Notes under the pieces: model-generated | What the model was told of the DNA's origin: nothing | What the model saw: only the letters and a program-made list of their open reading frames with translations | Database searches by the model: none | Shown: positions 1 to 8,760 of the stretch, piece after piece | Layout: each line of letters starts with the position of its first letter | Numbering within the stretch: position 1 is the stretch's first letter | Program-made: the position numbers and the translations under genes | Assembly (NCBI RefSeq): GCF_023073915.1 | Contig: NZ_JADPKK010000015.1 | Span: 1 to 64,000 of the forward strand | Source of the DNA: Bradyrhizobium sp. 149 | Lineage (GTDB): Bacteria > Pseudomonadota > Alphaproteobacteria > Rhizobiales > Xanthobacteraceae | DNA length: 64,000 nt | Direction of reading: 5' to 3'

Positions 1-938
1 AAAGCACACGCAGAAAAACCGCACAGCAGCATACAGGTGTAGCCAATCACTCGGCCTTCCCTGCGCAGTGGCTTTACGGCTTATGCCGTGCTCTCCCGGG
101 AGCCGAGTTCGTTCTGGCCTCCCTCGCCCTCGCGAAAGTCGCCGACACCGCGCCGGTTGACGCGAATGCCGCCTCCGCAAGAGCTTGACCGTAGCAACGA
201 CGGCCAGGACCACACGGTTTTGCCGTACGCACGGCCCGCCATTTCGCCGCAGTTTTTCCAGCCCTGTCGACGGAGCCGGAAACTTACTGGCGAGACGAAC
301 CTGACAGCGCCGTCCGTCCGCGCGACGCCTTGGGCTCACGGAGAGCAATCCGCCCTGCCCTTAGCCTCGCGCCCGACGCTGCCGCGTCCACCGCAAGCCC
401 GGCTCGCATATCGTGACGACGTACGATCGCCCCTCTTGGGTGAGCCGGGATGGGCGACACATACGCCGTTTCCGAATTTCGGTAAAGCGGAATGTTTTCG
501 TGACGGGGGATTTGACAGAGGGGCGACACAGAGGCGCTCACCCCCTCGTTCGCACCGGCGTGCCCATCGGCCATGAGAGCAACGCCCCTCCGTTCGACAA
601 TCATCCCGTAGGCCTGCGGCTGACGGTGAACGTCGAAATTGAACGTGGTGCGTGGTCGGCGCGAGTTCGGGATAGACGATCAGGTCGCAGCCGTTTGCGC
701 GCCTGGCGCATCAAGGCCATCACGCGCGGCGACCACGGATCTTGTCTCGGTCCTTGCGATAGGGCCGAGTTGGCCGGCCACGACATTCACAAATCTCGCC
801 AGGAGTCGTTCCTTCGTCGCCTTCGCGATCACGTCGCGGCGAAGCCTACCGCGCGACGCGTTGTGCGCATAGGCTTCCTGTCCGGCACGATGCCCAACCG
901 GAGAGGCAGCGCAACGATCACGTGGGGAGCGCTGCCAC
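1..938. other. No supportable gene
   Basis: Several open frames cross this stretch on both strands, but none has a plausible start with a ribosome-binding site, protein-like composition or a recognisable domain. The possible translations are rich in Arg, Pro and Ser, as expected for shadow frames in GC-rich DNA. From memory, the block around 240-540 resembles a dispersed non-coding sequence that recurs in Bradyrhizobium chromosomes. I could not verify this. Confidence 0.4.
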
Positions 939-1373
939 TCACCATCCCGCGGCGACGGGCTCGTTGAAGAACTGACCGCGCGCCGCCATGCGTAACGCCT
1001 GGCGGCGACGATGCCGCTCCGCGACGCGCTTCTTTGGAGCTGCCGGCGCGGCCCGCTTGGACTCCGCAGCCTTGGATTCCGCGGCGGACTGCACCACCAC
1101 CGCAAATGCCTGGCGCGTGCCTTCCGGCGCGGCCGGCGGCGCCGCTGCGTCGGATGTTGTTGACGCCGCAATTTTGGTCAACGGAATCTGTCGTACGCTG
1201 GTGTCGAAGACGATCTTCTCCGGCCATGTCTGCGCAGAGTGAATCCGGGCGATCGAGAGGTCCGGCCCTGTTTCGGCAGCAGCACTCACCGGGCCAGCCA
1301 TGTAGTAATCAGCAAGGTACAAGAGGACGAGCAGAGCGCTGCCGGTGAAGACGAAATAGCGGATGAGTGGCAT
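939..1373 (-). CDS. Hypothetical membrane-anchored protein
   Basis: This 144-residue protein has one N-terminal hydrophobic segment at about residues 5-25 (YFVFTGSALLVLLYLADYY), read here as a signal anchor. A periplasmic-type region follows, then an Ala/Pro/Lys-rich stretch and a very basic block near residues 110-130. The family is one I recall as 'hypothetical protein' in Bradyrhizobium genomes; no enzymatic motif is visible. It is transcribed away from the next gene, which begins at 1561 on the other strand. It could be a small cell-envelope protein, but no function is claimed. The start is chosen because the membrane segment begins immediately after it. Confidence 0.6.
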   Translation of the reverse strand: MPLIRYFVFTGSALLVLLYLADYYMAGPVSAAAETGPDLSIARIHSAQTWPEKIVFDTSVRQIPLTKIAASTTSDAAAPPAAPEGTRQAFAVVVQSAAESKAAESKRAAPAAPKKRVAERHRRRQALRMAARGQFFNEPVAAGW

Positions 1374-1560
1374 GGGTCCCTCGGTCGCCTCGTTGTCGAG
1401 GTCCCTGCAGCAACGGGAAAGAGTGGCAATCGTTCCGGCGTGAGGTCGCAGCCATCCCGCCGGGCGAGGAACTCACTCGGCCGAGGCATTGGCATTCTAC
1501 TTGCTGCACGAGGGTCAATCCCTCAGACCCGCAGCGGGTCTGTCTCATCGTGAGGCGATC

Positions 1561-1821
1561 ATGCAGCCGACGTCCCGGTTCGAAGCGACCATCCCGAAAC
1601 AGCTCCACGCATTGATCTCCGATTTGCGCTCGCGCATGCAAATGATCGACGCTGACATTTTGGAGGAAGAGCGCAGGGCTGGAATTTCCGATCCAAACAA
1701 CCTCGCCTATCCCATGCTTGCGCAGAACCTGAGAGCCCGGCGGGACAACATCCGAGTGAGCATCGCGATCCTCGAAAGCCAGCTTGAAAAGCGATCGACG
1801 GAGTGGCCGCGCGCGGCCTGA
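1561..1821 (+). CDS. Small hypothetical alpha-helical protein
   Basis: The product has 86 residues and starts at the ATG reading MQPTSRFE. The open frame extends upstream to 1489, but those codons do not look protein-like. The sequence is predicted largely helical with heptad-like Leu/Ile spacing (HALISDLRSRMQMIDADI and later NLRARRDNIRVSIAILES), which suggests a short coiled coil. There is no signal peptide and no known domain. It sits among other tiny genes of unknown function (1979, 2284, 2442), so it may belong to a loosely conserved accessory set. Confidence 0.55.
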   Translation: MQPTSRFEATIPKQLHALISDLRSRMQMIDADILEEERRAGISDPNNLAYPMLAQNLRARRDNIRVSIAILESQLEKRSTEWPRAA

Positions 1822-1978
1822 TGCCGATGAGGACCAAGCTTCCAGCCGCACCGTCACGCGGAGGAACTTTCGTGACTAATCTGCAACGGTTCCCCGCGAT
1901 CTAAAGCCGGCCAAAACAAACTCCCATTCCGGCCACGAACCGCTCTCACAACGCCGTGAGACTAGCAGGGGAACCAGG

Positions 1979-2203
1979 ATGCGCGCACAACGCGTTTGGA
2001 AAGTAAACGGGGCCGCCAGCATCGGGCAGCTCCAGTCGAGACTGGACGATCTCAACAAGCGTCTCGGTCAGCTCGAAAGCCAGCCTGCGGAGAGCTGGAA
2101 GGTCGAAGAGCTGAAATCGATCGCGCTCGGCCTTTCGCGCGAGATCGACGACCTCCGCTGCGCCGAGGCAACGGCGGCACTAAGCGAACTGCTGCGGCAG
2201 TAG
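1979..2203 (+). CDS. Small hypothetical coiled-coil protein
   Basis: This 74-residue protein has heptad repeats from about residue 14 to 60: IGQLQSRLDDLNKRLGQLES, then an Ala/Glu/Leu-rich helix with REIDDLR. It has no membrane segment, cysteine pair or known domain. The base composition of codon third positions is typical of real genes here. The size and helical pattern resemble the 1561 gene, and the two may be distant relatives or partners. The upstream sequence AGGGGAACCAGG provides a purine-rich ribosome-binding region just before the ATG. Confidence 0.55.
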   Translation: MRAQRVWKVNGAASIGQLQSRLDDLNKRLGQLESQPAESWKVEELKSIALGLSREIDDLRCAEATAALSELLRQ

Positions 2204-2283
2204 TCAGCGCCGGACGATTCGCCCGTCACGCAAGGAACTACGTCGGCGCTGCGCCATTGCCATGGAAAGCATGGAGCAAGATC

Positions 2284-2397
2284 ATGACCAGGCACCTGAC
2301 GCGAGCCCATCTCGCGCGCGGGGTGGGCGGCGCGGTATCCACGCTGGTCCTGTGCGCGACGGCGGCATTCACCATCGCGCGCCACTTCGCACTTTGA
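2284..2397 (+). CDS. Possible 37-residue single-pass membrane peptide
   Basis: A short frame starts at an ATG preceded by GGAGCAAGATC. It encodes a basic N-terminus (MTRHLTRAHLARG), then a hydrophobic segment (VSTLVLCATAAFTIA) and a short tail ending HFAL. The basic-then-hydrophobic layout is typical of small membrane peptides. No homologue is recognised. The frame is open further upstream from 1996, but that part overlaps the 1979 gene in another frame. Support rests on composition and the ribosome-binding site only. Confidence 0.3.
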   Translation: MTRHLTRAHLARGVGGAVSTLVLCATAAFTIARHFAL

Positions 2398-2444
2398 AGG
2401 ATTTAGCGCGGTGAAGAATTTGGCGCTGTGAGGAATTTGCGATG
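2396..2444 (+). repeat. Three-fold 17-bp degenerate tandem repeat at a start codon
   Basis: Three successive units are visible: GAAGGATTTAGCGCGGT, GAAGAATTTGGCGCTGT and GAGGAATTTGCGATG. The last unit contains both the ribosome-binding GAGGA and the ATG of the gene at 2442. The array therefore duplicates a Shine-Dalgarno-like sequence three times in the leader. It may be simple replication slippage; an effect on translation is only an inference. Confidence 0.5.
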
Positions 2445-2786
2445 ACGTCCGACCCCGAGGAATCGGTAAGGCTGCAAGGCTACGGCGAGATGACGTTGCG
2501 CACCGCGATTACGACGCTGATGCTGCTTGCGCCGCGCGAGCGGGCGGACGCCGCCATCTTCCGCGTCCGCGACGGCGTTCGTCTGGCCTCAAGCGAGATC
2601 AGCGAGCTCGCGTCAAACTGGGGCATTGAGCCGACCGGTGATTTGCGGTCGCCGCGACTCGTCAGATCTCCAGGACTCGTCCCGGAGCAGCACTGGCAGG
2701 ACGTCGTTCGCGGCATGGTGCGCGATGCGCCATTGCCGTCGCTGATGGTGGCCTTTTTGTTGGGTGTGCTGGTGGCCCGACGCTGA
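2442..2786 (+). CDS. Hypothetical protein with C-terminal membrane segment
   Basis: The product has 114 residues. An internal moderately hydrophobic helix (TLRTAITTLMLLAP, about residues 17-30) is followed by a polar middle. A C-terminal hydrophobic segment (SLMVAFLLGVLVARR) ends in two arginines, a tail-anchor-like arrangement. No domain is recognised. Translation is supported by the GAGGAATTTGCG sequence directly before the ATG, which is the third unit of a tandem repeat. It lies downstream of three other small genes on the same strand and may be co-transcribed with them. Confidence 0.5.
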   Translation: MTSDPEESVRLQGYGEMTLRTAITTLMLLAPRERADAAIFRVRDGVRLASSEISELASNWGIEPTGDLRSPRLVRSPGLVPEQHWQDVVRGMVRDAPLPSLMVAFLLGVLVARR

Positions 2787-2902
2787 TCGGCATGTGCGCG
2801 GAACTCGCGCCGGTTTTCTTGTACCCACGTAGCGGTTCGTTCGTCACCCGACGCTTGTCTGCTTCAGGCAATCTCGCGCTTGTGAAAACATGCTCTGGTT
2901 GC

Positions 2903-2920
2903 ATGTGAACCGCTTCACAT
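2903..2920. promoter_or_regulatory. Perfect inverted repeat, candidate operator
   Basis: The 18-bp sequence ATGTGAACCGCTTCACAT has perfect 7-bp arms (ATGTGAA/TTCACAT) around CCGC. It lies about 140 bp before the small secreted-protein gene at 3060. The size and symmetry fit a dimeric helix-turn-helix regulator, possibly GntR- or Crp-like. No regulator is encoded next to it. Confidence 0.4.
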
Positions 2921-2972
2921 TTGAATCCTCCACATCGTCCTAGCGTGGATTGGCTCCGTTGGTTTATTGCAA

Positions 2973-2991
2973 CCCGCGTCTGGGTCGCGGG
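2973..2991 (+). other. Short GC hairpin in the leader of the 3060 gene
   Basis: CCCGCG and CGCGGG pair around a 7-base loop. No T-run follows, so it is not a convincing terminator. It probably lies in the untranslated leader of the gene at 3060. Confidence 0.3.
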
Positions 2992-3059
2992 ACGCCGGGC
3001 AGCAAACTCCGACAACGAGACCCGAGGTAACTGCTAACCGATCTCCAGAGGAGATTGCC

Positions 3060-3251
3060 ATGACTCTGATATCAGCAACATCTTTAATGAGCACACTCGT
3101 GCTGGCCGCCATCGTGTCGCAGACCAACGGCCCCATCGTCGGCCATCAGACGGCAGACACGGCGGCTGCAAACCAGACGAGCATCAATCGACCCGCCTCC
3201 GCGCCGACGACGGTCGCGCAAGGGCGCTGCTTCAACGGCAAGTGCTACTAA
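3060..3251 (+). CDS. Small secreted protein, unknown function
   Basis: This 63-residue protein starts at an ATG with a strong ribosome-binding site (AGAGGAGATTGCC). The N-terminus is hydrophobic (TLISATSLMSTLVLAAIV), consistent with a signal peptide or anchor. It continues as a Thr/Ala/Asn-rich segment and ends RCFNGKCY, with two cysteines four residues apart near the C-terminus. No family is recognised. A perfect inverted repeat and a small hairpin precede it, suggesting regulated expression, and a large membrane protein follows 41 bp later. A link between the two is possible but not shown. Confidence 0.55.
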   Translation: MTLISATSLMSTLVLAAIVSQTNGPIVGHQTADTAAANQTSINRPASAPTTVAQGRCFNGKCY

Positions 3252-3292
3252 CTGTCCCGGTTGATGACTATCGTGCGTGATGGAGAATAGCC

Positions 3293-5065
3293 ATGCCTAC
3301 GCTTCCCATGAAGCTTGGAGTGCCGCTGGACCAGATGAGCGTATTTTTCTTTGCGTCGCTCGCGCTCGCGGTTTGGCTCATCTACGTGTTCTGCCAGCGC
3401 AAATTCGCCGAGCGCAGCGTCACTGGAAGCGGCGACTTCATCTATCAGATGCTGCCGCGTCAACTGGCAACGCATGAGGAATATTCGCACGGCTTCCTGA
3501 TCTATTTCGGATCCATGGCTACAATTCTGGTGGTGCTGTCGCTGCTGGGAGCAAACAATCTCGAGCAGCTTGGCCTCACGCTACCAAAGCATCTCAGCTA
3601 TCTGGGAATGCCGCTCGCCCTCGCGTTCGTGCTGATGGGTGCGCTCCCGAACGTGCCTGGCCTCATGCTGATCGAGACCAATATGCGCCAGTACGCGCAT
3701 GAGCGCGCCTACATTCCCGACGCCGCACGCGCCACAGCGGAGCGGATAGCGGCCGCCGACTTCGATTTCGCAGCCTACGCGGGTGAGGCACTTCGGTCGC
3801 CGCAAATGCGCGGCATCCTGCCTGGCGACTTCACGCGATCTCGCCACACGATCGAGCATAGTTGGGCGCGGCTTTGCTGTCTTGTCTACGCCCTGAAATC
3901 CTATCGCATGGAAGGCTTCACCGGCGCCCTCGATGCGAGCCTCTTACAGGACTACCAGAGCGACCTGGATCTCATCGAGAGCCAGAAAAGATCCATGGAA
4001 CCTCAGGTGACGGCCTATCGAAGCGCGCGGGAAAGCGACCCATATTACACGAACGAAGAGCTTCGCCGCTGCATCGTGGACAATTTGCGCAAGCTCTACA
4101 TCCTGCTCGGATGTGCGGTACGACTCAAGACGCAGCCCAACGACGATATTGATCTTGCGCTGCGACCGTTCGGCGTCATGCTCAAACCCACGCTGCGCCC
4201 CCAGGGTACAGGCGACCTAAAGCTTGTCAGTCTGACGACTGTCGCAATGAGCGTCGTCTTGCTGGGCCTCGCCGCCGACGGGCTCGGCCAGCTCGGCTTA
4301 TGGACGACATCGGCGGTCTTTCCGCAAACAGTGATGCAGCCTTTCTGGGATGCCGCAGCGACGTTCGTGCCATACGCAGCTGCGATCATCGTGGCGGATC
4401 TCGTGCGCAGACGCGCGATCGGCAAGGGACGATGGTTCGTCACCTCGGGCCAGCGTCAACAAGCAAGTGGAGCAAACTACGTCCGGGTGGCTGTGATCTG
4501 CGGCATCGCAGGATATCTCGCGCTCATTATCTGGGGACTTACCCAGGCCCCGCCGACGGAAGACAGCTTCAGAATTGAGATTCCCAGTGCCCTGCTCGCC
4601 ATGGTGACGGGAGCATTCTACGTCTTTCACCTTGACAACGCTGAGGCCGGTCAGCGCCCGTCGCGTGCATGGGAACTTGGCGCCGAGACTGTCATCACGG
4701 GGCTCTGCGGGCTTATCGCCGCCTGTGCCACATGGCAGATCATTCTGGGCACCGCGGGTGCCGCGGTGGATAGAATCATTCTCACCACCCTTATCAATGC
4801 CGCAGTGGGGTTCGCACTTGCCTGGTATATCCCGCAAGCCGCGGCCGCACTCCGTTACGATCCGCTGGTCAATGAAAGCCAGGAACGCGTACGCGCGCTG
4901 CAAACCGCAGCCCAGGCTCGGCTGGGTGGCGCGGCAGCAGTCTGGCTCGATCAGCAGCATCCGGTGCTTGACGGCGTCTCACCCCGCCTTGCTGCAGCCG
5001 CTGGCGCAGACGGCTTCGAGCGCGCAATCGCTTTGCTGCAAGGCCCACAGTCTCTGACCGCCTGA
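3293..5065 (+). CDS. Large multi-pass membrane protein, unknown function
   Basis: The product has 590 residues. Hydrophobic segments are visible at about residues 18-34, 70-87, 98-122, 303-325, 350-368, 398-416, 427-445, 461-485 and 495-515. Between the third and fourth lies a soluble region of about 180 residues rich in Arg, Tyr and Glu, with a long helical stretch (DLDLIESQKRSMEPQ). The C-terminal 75 residues are soluble and Ala-rich. No transporter or enzyme motif is recognised. The ATG follows GGAGAATAGCC. It ends about 220 bp before the tRNA-Pro fragment, so it is probably the last gene of the left flank of the island. Confidence 0.65.
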   Translation: MPTLPMKLGVPLDQMSVFFFASLALAVWLIYVFCQRKFAERSVTGSGDFIYQMLPRQLATHEEYSHGFLIYFGSMATILVVLSLLGANNLEQLGLTLPKHLSYLGMPLALAFVLMGALPNVPGLMLIETNMRQYAHERAYIPDAARATAERIAAADFDFAAYAGEALRSPQMRGILPGDFTRSRHTIEHSWARLCCLVYALKSYRMEGFTGALDASLLQDYQSDLDLIESQKRSMEPQVTAYRSARESDPYYTNEELRRCIVDNLRKLYILLGCAVRLKTQPNDDIDLALRPFGVMLKPTLRPQGTGDLKLVSLTTVAMSVVLLGLAADGLGQLGLWTTSAVFPQTVMQPFWDAAATFVPYAAAIIVADLVRRRAIGKGRWFVTSGQRQQASGANYVRVAVICGIAGYLALIIWGLTQAPPTEDSFRIEIPSALLAMVTGAFYVFHLDNAEAGQRPSRAWELGAETVITGLCGLIAACATWQIILGTAGAAVDRIILTTLINAAVGFALAWYIPQAAAALRYDPLVNESQERVRALQTAAQARLGGAAAVWLDQQHPVLDGVSPRLAAAAGADGFERAIALLQGPQSLTA

Positions 5066-5286
5066 GCCTTTGCCTTCACCAATCCGGATCGGGATTGCCG
5101 GTCCGCGCTTGTCGAAGACCTCTGCATTGTGGCGAGGTCTAGAGCCGGATCAGCCATGCCACGCGCACAGGCGCCCCTGCCCGGCGAATCGGCCGTGGAC
5201 CCGCACCTAAAGTCGTTGCAAAAAGGCGCTTCCGAGGCGCTGGCCGCCGTCCGCCAAGCCTTTAGGAATACGTCGACTTTTGGAAG

Positions 5287-5340
5287 AATGGTCGGAGTGG
5301 CAGGATTCGAACCTGCGACCCCTGCGTCCCGAACGCAGTG
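5287..5340 (-). repeat. tRNA-Pro 3'-end fragment, left island attachment site
   Basis: These 54 bp are identical to 38615-38668, within and beside the intact tRNA-Pro(CGG) gene, and in the same orientation. Read on the minus strand they give the anticodon loop TTCGGGA, the 3' half of the anticodon stem, the T arm and the acceptor strand with CCA. Identity stops at 5340, inside the 5' side of the anticodon arm. This is the usual footprint of integrase-mediated insertion into a tRNA 3' end, where the element carries or leaves a duplicated tRNA tail. A short conceptual peptide across it (GVAGFEPATPASRTQ) is the well-known false translation of a tRNA, not a protein. Confidence 0.88.
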
Positions 5341-5884
5341 AGCATTTTCTAAGTTATTGATCTTTCTTGATGCGGGAACTGCATTGGTCGCGTTCTGTTC
5401 ACGGTCGTTTCAGTCAATCGTTGCGATTTCGTTGCGGCGTGCTTTACGCAGCGCCTTTCGAGCCAATGAGCAAGATTGGCTTTCATCAGGCCTTCGACCT
5501 CGATCGCCGCATCACTTCTGCTGTAGGCAAGCGCTCGTCTTGAAATACGTCTCCATGCGGCTCGCAGGGAGCAAATCGCCTTATTTGACAAGCATCGTCA
5601 CTATGTCGCCGAGGAAACCATGCGGCTTCCACTCAAGACGCGCCGGATCCGCGCTTTCGCCGCTGCCAGCTTCTTTTCCCCACACCCGACCCAGTCGCGA
5701 CGGACGTTTTATGCATCCCCAGCGTAAGGGGATCAGAACTCGCTGTGCCGCATTCGAAGCCCTGGCCGTTCCGCATTTCACGAAACAGTTGTGCAACTCT
5801 CAGGGCTGCCGAATTGCCCACGAAAGCGGTATCCCAATTTGGGAAGAGGTCATCGCACAAGCAGTAACCAAGAAGATCGGGTCA
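5341..5884. other. Gene-poor left end of the island
   Basis: No gene can be supported here. Short minus-strand frames give partly protein-like strings (for example SALRVAQLFREM read with neighbours near 5800, and AIEVEGLMKANLAHWLE near 5490). They have no convincing start or family and may be remnants of older genes. No integrase is seen at this end. Confidence 0.5.
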
Positions 5885-7079
5885 ATGAACAACAATACGC
5901 GTCGAGATTTTCTGAAAATCGCGGCTGGGTCTGCCGCTATGGCCGCAGCTGGGTCGACAAGCGTCGCCGCCGCCTCCGCCGAGGAAACACCAGTAATTGC
6001 CTATACGGGCGAATATAGGGCCGGCACCGCCATCCAGGATCTAAAAGCTTCTTGATCTTCTCAATATCGAGCAGAAAGCGGCCAAAGTCATCCCAGAGGG
6101 AGGATTCGGCTACATTGCGGGCGGCGCTGGAGATGAATGGACATTGCGCGAAAATCGCGCGGCCTTCGAGCGCAAGCAGATCATGCCTCGCGTCCTGACC
6201 GGCAAAGGCCCGGTCGATCTGAGTTCTCAGATTCTCGGAATTTCAATTTCGTCGCCTGTCGTCATCTGCCCGATGGGCGGCCAGGGCTTGGCTCACGCCA
6301 CTGCCGAAGCTGGAATGGCAATGGGCGCAGCCGCCAGCAATACGATCATGGCGCTTAGCACCGTCTCCACTCTCTCGATGGAACAAGTCGCGACCGCGTC
6401 GAGCGGCCCGAAATGGTTTCAGCTCTATTTGCAGGCGGACGACGGAGTGAATCGCGATCTGTTGCGCCGAGCAAAGGCAGCCGGTTACAGGGCTATTGTG
6501 CTGACCGTCGACTCGACAGCGACGGGCAATCGTGAGGCCGATGCCCGTAACAATTTCGTCTTTCCCCTTCCATTTGGCAACTTGGTGCGTAAGGGAACGG
6601 GAGGCGATATTCATGCCCTGAATGCCAAGTTCGCCCTCAACATCAATCCTAGGTCTATTGAATTCGTGCGAAATGAATCGGGTCTCCCGGTAATCGTCAA
6701 AGGAATTTCTCATCCCGATGATGCCCTGCTTGCGATCAACGCCGGTGCGGCGGCCATCCAGGTTAGCAATCACGGCGGCAGACAACTTGATGGCAGCCCG
6801 GCAACCTTCACCGTTCTGCCTGCCATCGCCAAAGCCGTGGACCGGAAGGTTCCAATCATCTTGGACAGCGGCGTACGGCGCGGCCAGGACGTGTTTAAGG
6901 CGCTGGCTTTCGGAGCGGATGTCGTCGGCTTGGGTCGCGCTGCTTACTATGGACTGGCGCTTGGCGGCTGGAAAGGCGTGCGGTCCGTACTCGAACTCCT
7001 GAACAAAGAGCTGAGTATGGTCATGCAGCTCGCCGGAGCTCAAACGGTGGAGGATATAAAGCGAACTGCCTTGGTTTGA
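5885..7079 (+). pseudogene. FMN-dependent alpha-hydroxy-acid oxidase, frameshifted
   Basis: The frame from 5885 begins MNNNTRRDFLKIAAG, a twin-arginine signal, and runs into a TGA at 6053. The continuation lies in the next frame from about 6048 (LDLLNIEQKAAKVIPEGG) and runs to 7079. One extra T in the CTAAAAGCTTCTTGAT tract explains the break. The body is a glycolate/lactate oxidase family TIM barrel. It shows FGYIAGGAGDE near the N-terminus, the active-site SNHGGRQLDG with its catalytic His and Arg, and the FMN-phosphate motif region DSGVRRGQDVFKALAFGADV. Family members oxidise lactate, glycolate or mandelate; substrate is not clear. Without the fusion, a TTG start at 6144 would give a protein lacking the first strand. 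It is first in the island and not obviously linked to the nitrobenzoate genes. Confidence 0.8.
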
Positions 7080-7477
7080 TTCAATTGGCCCAGAGCCTGA
7101 CTAGAAAGCCAGGTGATCTTCCATCTGCGCGGCATCAATCCCCATTGAAAGATAAAGCATTTTCGACCTTCCTGGACCAAAACCCACCGTTTGAGCTACC
7201 GGCGGAAAATGGAATTTGGCATTCGATAAGACCTGTCCCGTCCAATGACCCGCCGTCGACAACACTGCCATCAAGCGACTAGGGAAACGCAAATTGCCGT
7301 CGCACCACTGCACCTCCGCCTGGCGGTTCGTTTTCCGTCGGCACTCGATGGGCCGCAGGATAACACTGTTTCGCAGAGCGCTTGGCTGCGGGGGGCAACA
7401 CTCGATTCCTATGATTGGTCCGAGGGCAATCCCACGGCTCGCGGCATAGCTGCTAATCGGACTGCCGGCGCCGAACG
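7080..7477. other. Intergenic region, nothing recognised
   Basis: This is the convergent gap between the hydroxy-acid oxidase and the PnbB gene. No gene-like frame, strong hairpin with a T-run, or repeat was seen. Confidence 0.45.
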
Positions 7478-8017
7478 TCAGGCCGGCGCCTTGAAATCGT
7501 AGGAGATGCGCCCGGCCGGCAGATAGAACATGGCGATCACCGCGCCACCCCTGACCTCGGGATAATGCCGACTGCCGGGATCCGGCGCCGTCCAACCGGG
7601 CCCCTGCCAGCCCTGCAATCCCTTCAGTTGCGCGCCCTTATCGAGGGGAACGACGAGGTTGAGCTCGCCATAAGGATGGCCGTGATATTGCCCGCGCAGC
7701 ACGTCGTGATCGTCCTCGTCCTTGAAGCGGCGTGGATCGGTGCTGTTCATGTAGACCGCGGTGATGCTGAATTGGAACGTCTCGGGGACCGGCTCAAGGA
7801 TGCGGCTGCGCCGATAGTTCGGGCCGTCCACCTCCTGGTTCGCCGCCCAACCCTCCTCGACTCCCATTTTGATGAGACGAGCGAGATCCTGGTAGAGCGC
7901 GCTGTCCTCTCCATAACTCTCGTTGAGCCATCGCTCCATCGCCGCGCTCGGTGTCATGTCTTTGACCTCGCGCAGAAACGGAATGCTGCGTTCGATCAGC
8001 TGTTCACGGCTTCCCAT
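7478..8017 (-). CDS. pnbB: 4-hydroxylaminobenzoate lyase (PnbB, DUF4863 family)
   Basis: This 179-residue protein is of the family once called DUF4863. Its characterised member PnbB converts 4-hydroxylaminobenzoate to protocatechuate and ammonia. Visible features are a helical N-terminal part (MERWLNESYG, about residues 28-37) and a cupin-like C-terminal half with YHGHPYGELNLVVPL (about 111-125), where two histidines and a glutamate are candidate metal or acid-base residues. RHYPEVRGGAVIAMFYLPAGR lies near the end. It is the third gene of a minus-strand operon, 14 bp after a nitroreductase. The gene pair matches the known pnbA-pnbB pathway of 4-nitrobenzoate catabolism. The regulator is probably the divergent LysR at 10196. 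Family assignment is from memory of the sequence pattern. Confidence 0.82.
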   Translation of the reverse strand: MGSREQLIERSIPFLREVKDMTPSAAMERWLNESYGEDSALYQDLARLIKMGVEEGWAANQEVDGPNYRRSRILEPVPETFQFSITAVYMNSTDPRRFKDEDDHDVLRGQYHGHPYGELNLVVPLDKGAQLKGLQGWQGPGWTAPDPGSRHYPEVRGGAVIAMFYLPAGRISYDFKAPA

Positions 8018-8031
8018 GACTTTCTCCTGTT

Positions 8032-8760
8032 CTATTCCTCGAAGCCCTTGAAGGAGGCGAACGCCTCCACATCCGCGCGCGGCATCAACCGCCCGCTCGC
8101 CTGTTTCCTTGGGTGGCCCATCGAGATCCCGCAGACCACCATTTGCTCGGCAGGGATCGACAACAGCGGACGCAAAATCCGGTGGTACTTGGCGAAAGTT
8201 TCCTGCGGACAGGATTGCAGCCCCCGTCCCACCGCTGCCAGCATCACGTTCTGGATGAACATGCCGAGATCGAGCCAGCTTCCCATGGCGAGGCGCCGAT
8301 CGATGGTGACGATCAATCCAACCGGCGCGCCGAAGAACCCGTAGTTCTTCGCGGTCTGCCGGCTCCTCCCCGCAGCATCGCTTTGAGCGATCCCAAGCGA
8401 GGAATAGAACAATCGCCCGAACTCCTGGCGACGGCCGAGATACGGCTCGGGAAAAGCGGTGGCGTAGTATTGATATTCGGAGACGTGCTCGTTCGGTTCC
8501 TTCTTATACGCGCGCAGAAGCACAGCCGACACCTCGGCCCTGGCGGCGCCGGCAAGCACGTAGACGTGCCAGGGCTGGATGTTTGCGCCACTCGGCGCGA
8601 ACCGCGCCACGCGCAGGATCTGCTCGACGGTCGATCGCGAGACGGGACGACCGGAGAACTCGCGACACGAGAGCCGACCGGCGATTACCTCGTCGATCGG
8701 ATTGCGCGCAACTCCGCACGCCGCGTTCCGGTCGATCACGACTTCTTCACGAGCGAGCAT
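8032..8760 (-). CDS. pnbA: Nitroreductase, probable 4-nitrobenzoate reductase
   Basis: This 242-residue protein belongs to the FMN-dependent nitroreductase superfamily. It begins with the typical RLSCREFSGRPVSRSTVEQIL and then RFAPSGANIQPWHVYVLAG (about residues 30-70), the FMN-binding segment. A C-terminal segment, ISMGHPRKQ, is also typical. Its gene starts 25 bp inside the 3' end of the solute-binding protein gene and is followed at once by pnbB, so the three are co-transcribed. With a hydroxylaminobenzoate lyase beside it, the most likely reaction is two-step NAD(P)H-dependent reduction of 4-nitrobenzoate to 4-hydroxylaminobenzoate. Other nitroaromatic acids remain possible. The frame appears intact. 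Confidence 0.82.
   Translation of the reverse strand: MLAREEVVIDRNAACGVARNPIDEVIAGRLSCREFSGRPVSRSTVEQILRVARFAPSGANIQPWHVYVLAGAARAEVSAVLLRAYKKEPNEHVSEYQYYATAFPEPYLGRRQEFGRLFYSSLGIAQSDAAGRSRQTAKNYGFFGAPVGLIVTIDRRLAMGSWLDLGMFIQNVMLAAVGRGLQSCPQETFAKYHRILRPLLSIPAEQMVVCGISMGHPRKQASGRLMPRADVEAFASFKGFEE

Noticed and set aside
5129..5341. Open frame ending GVAGFEPATPASRTQ
   Set aside because: It is the conceptual translation of a tRNA-Pro fragment read on the wrong strand, a well-known false protein.
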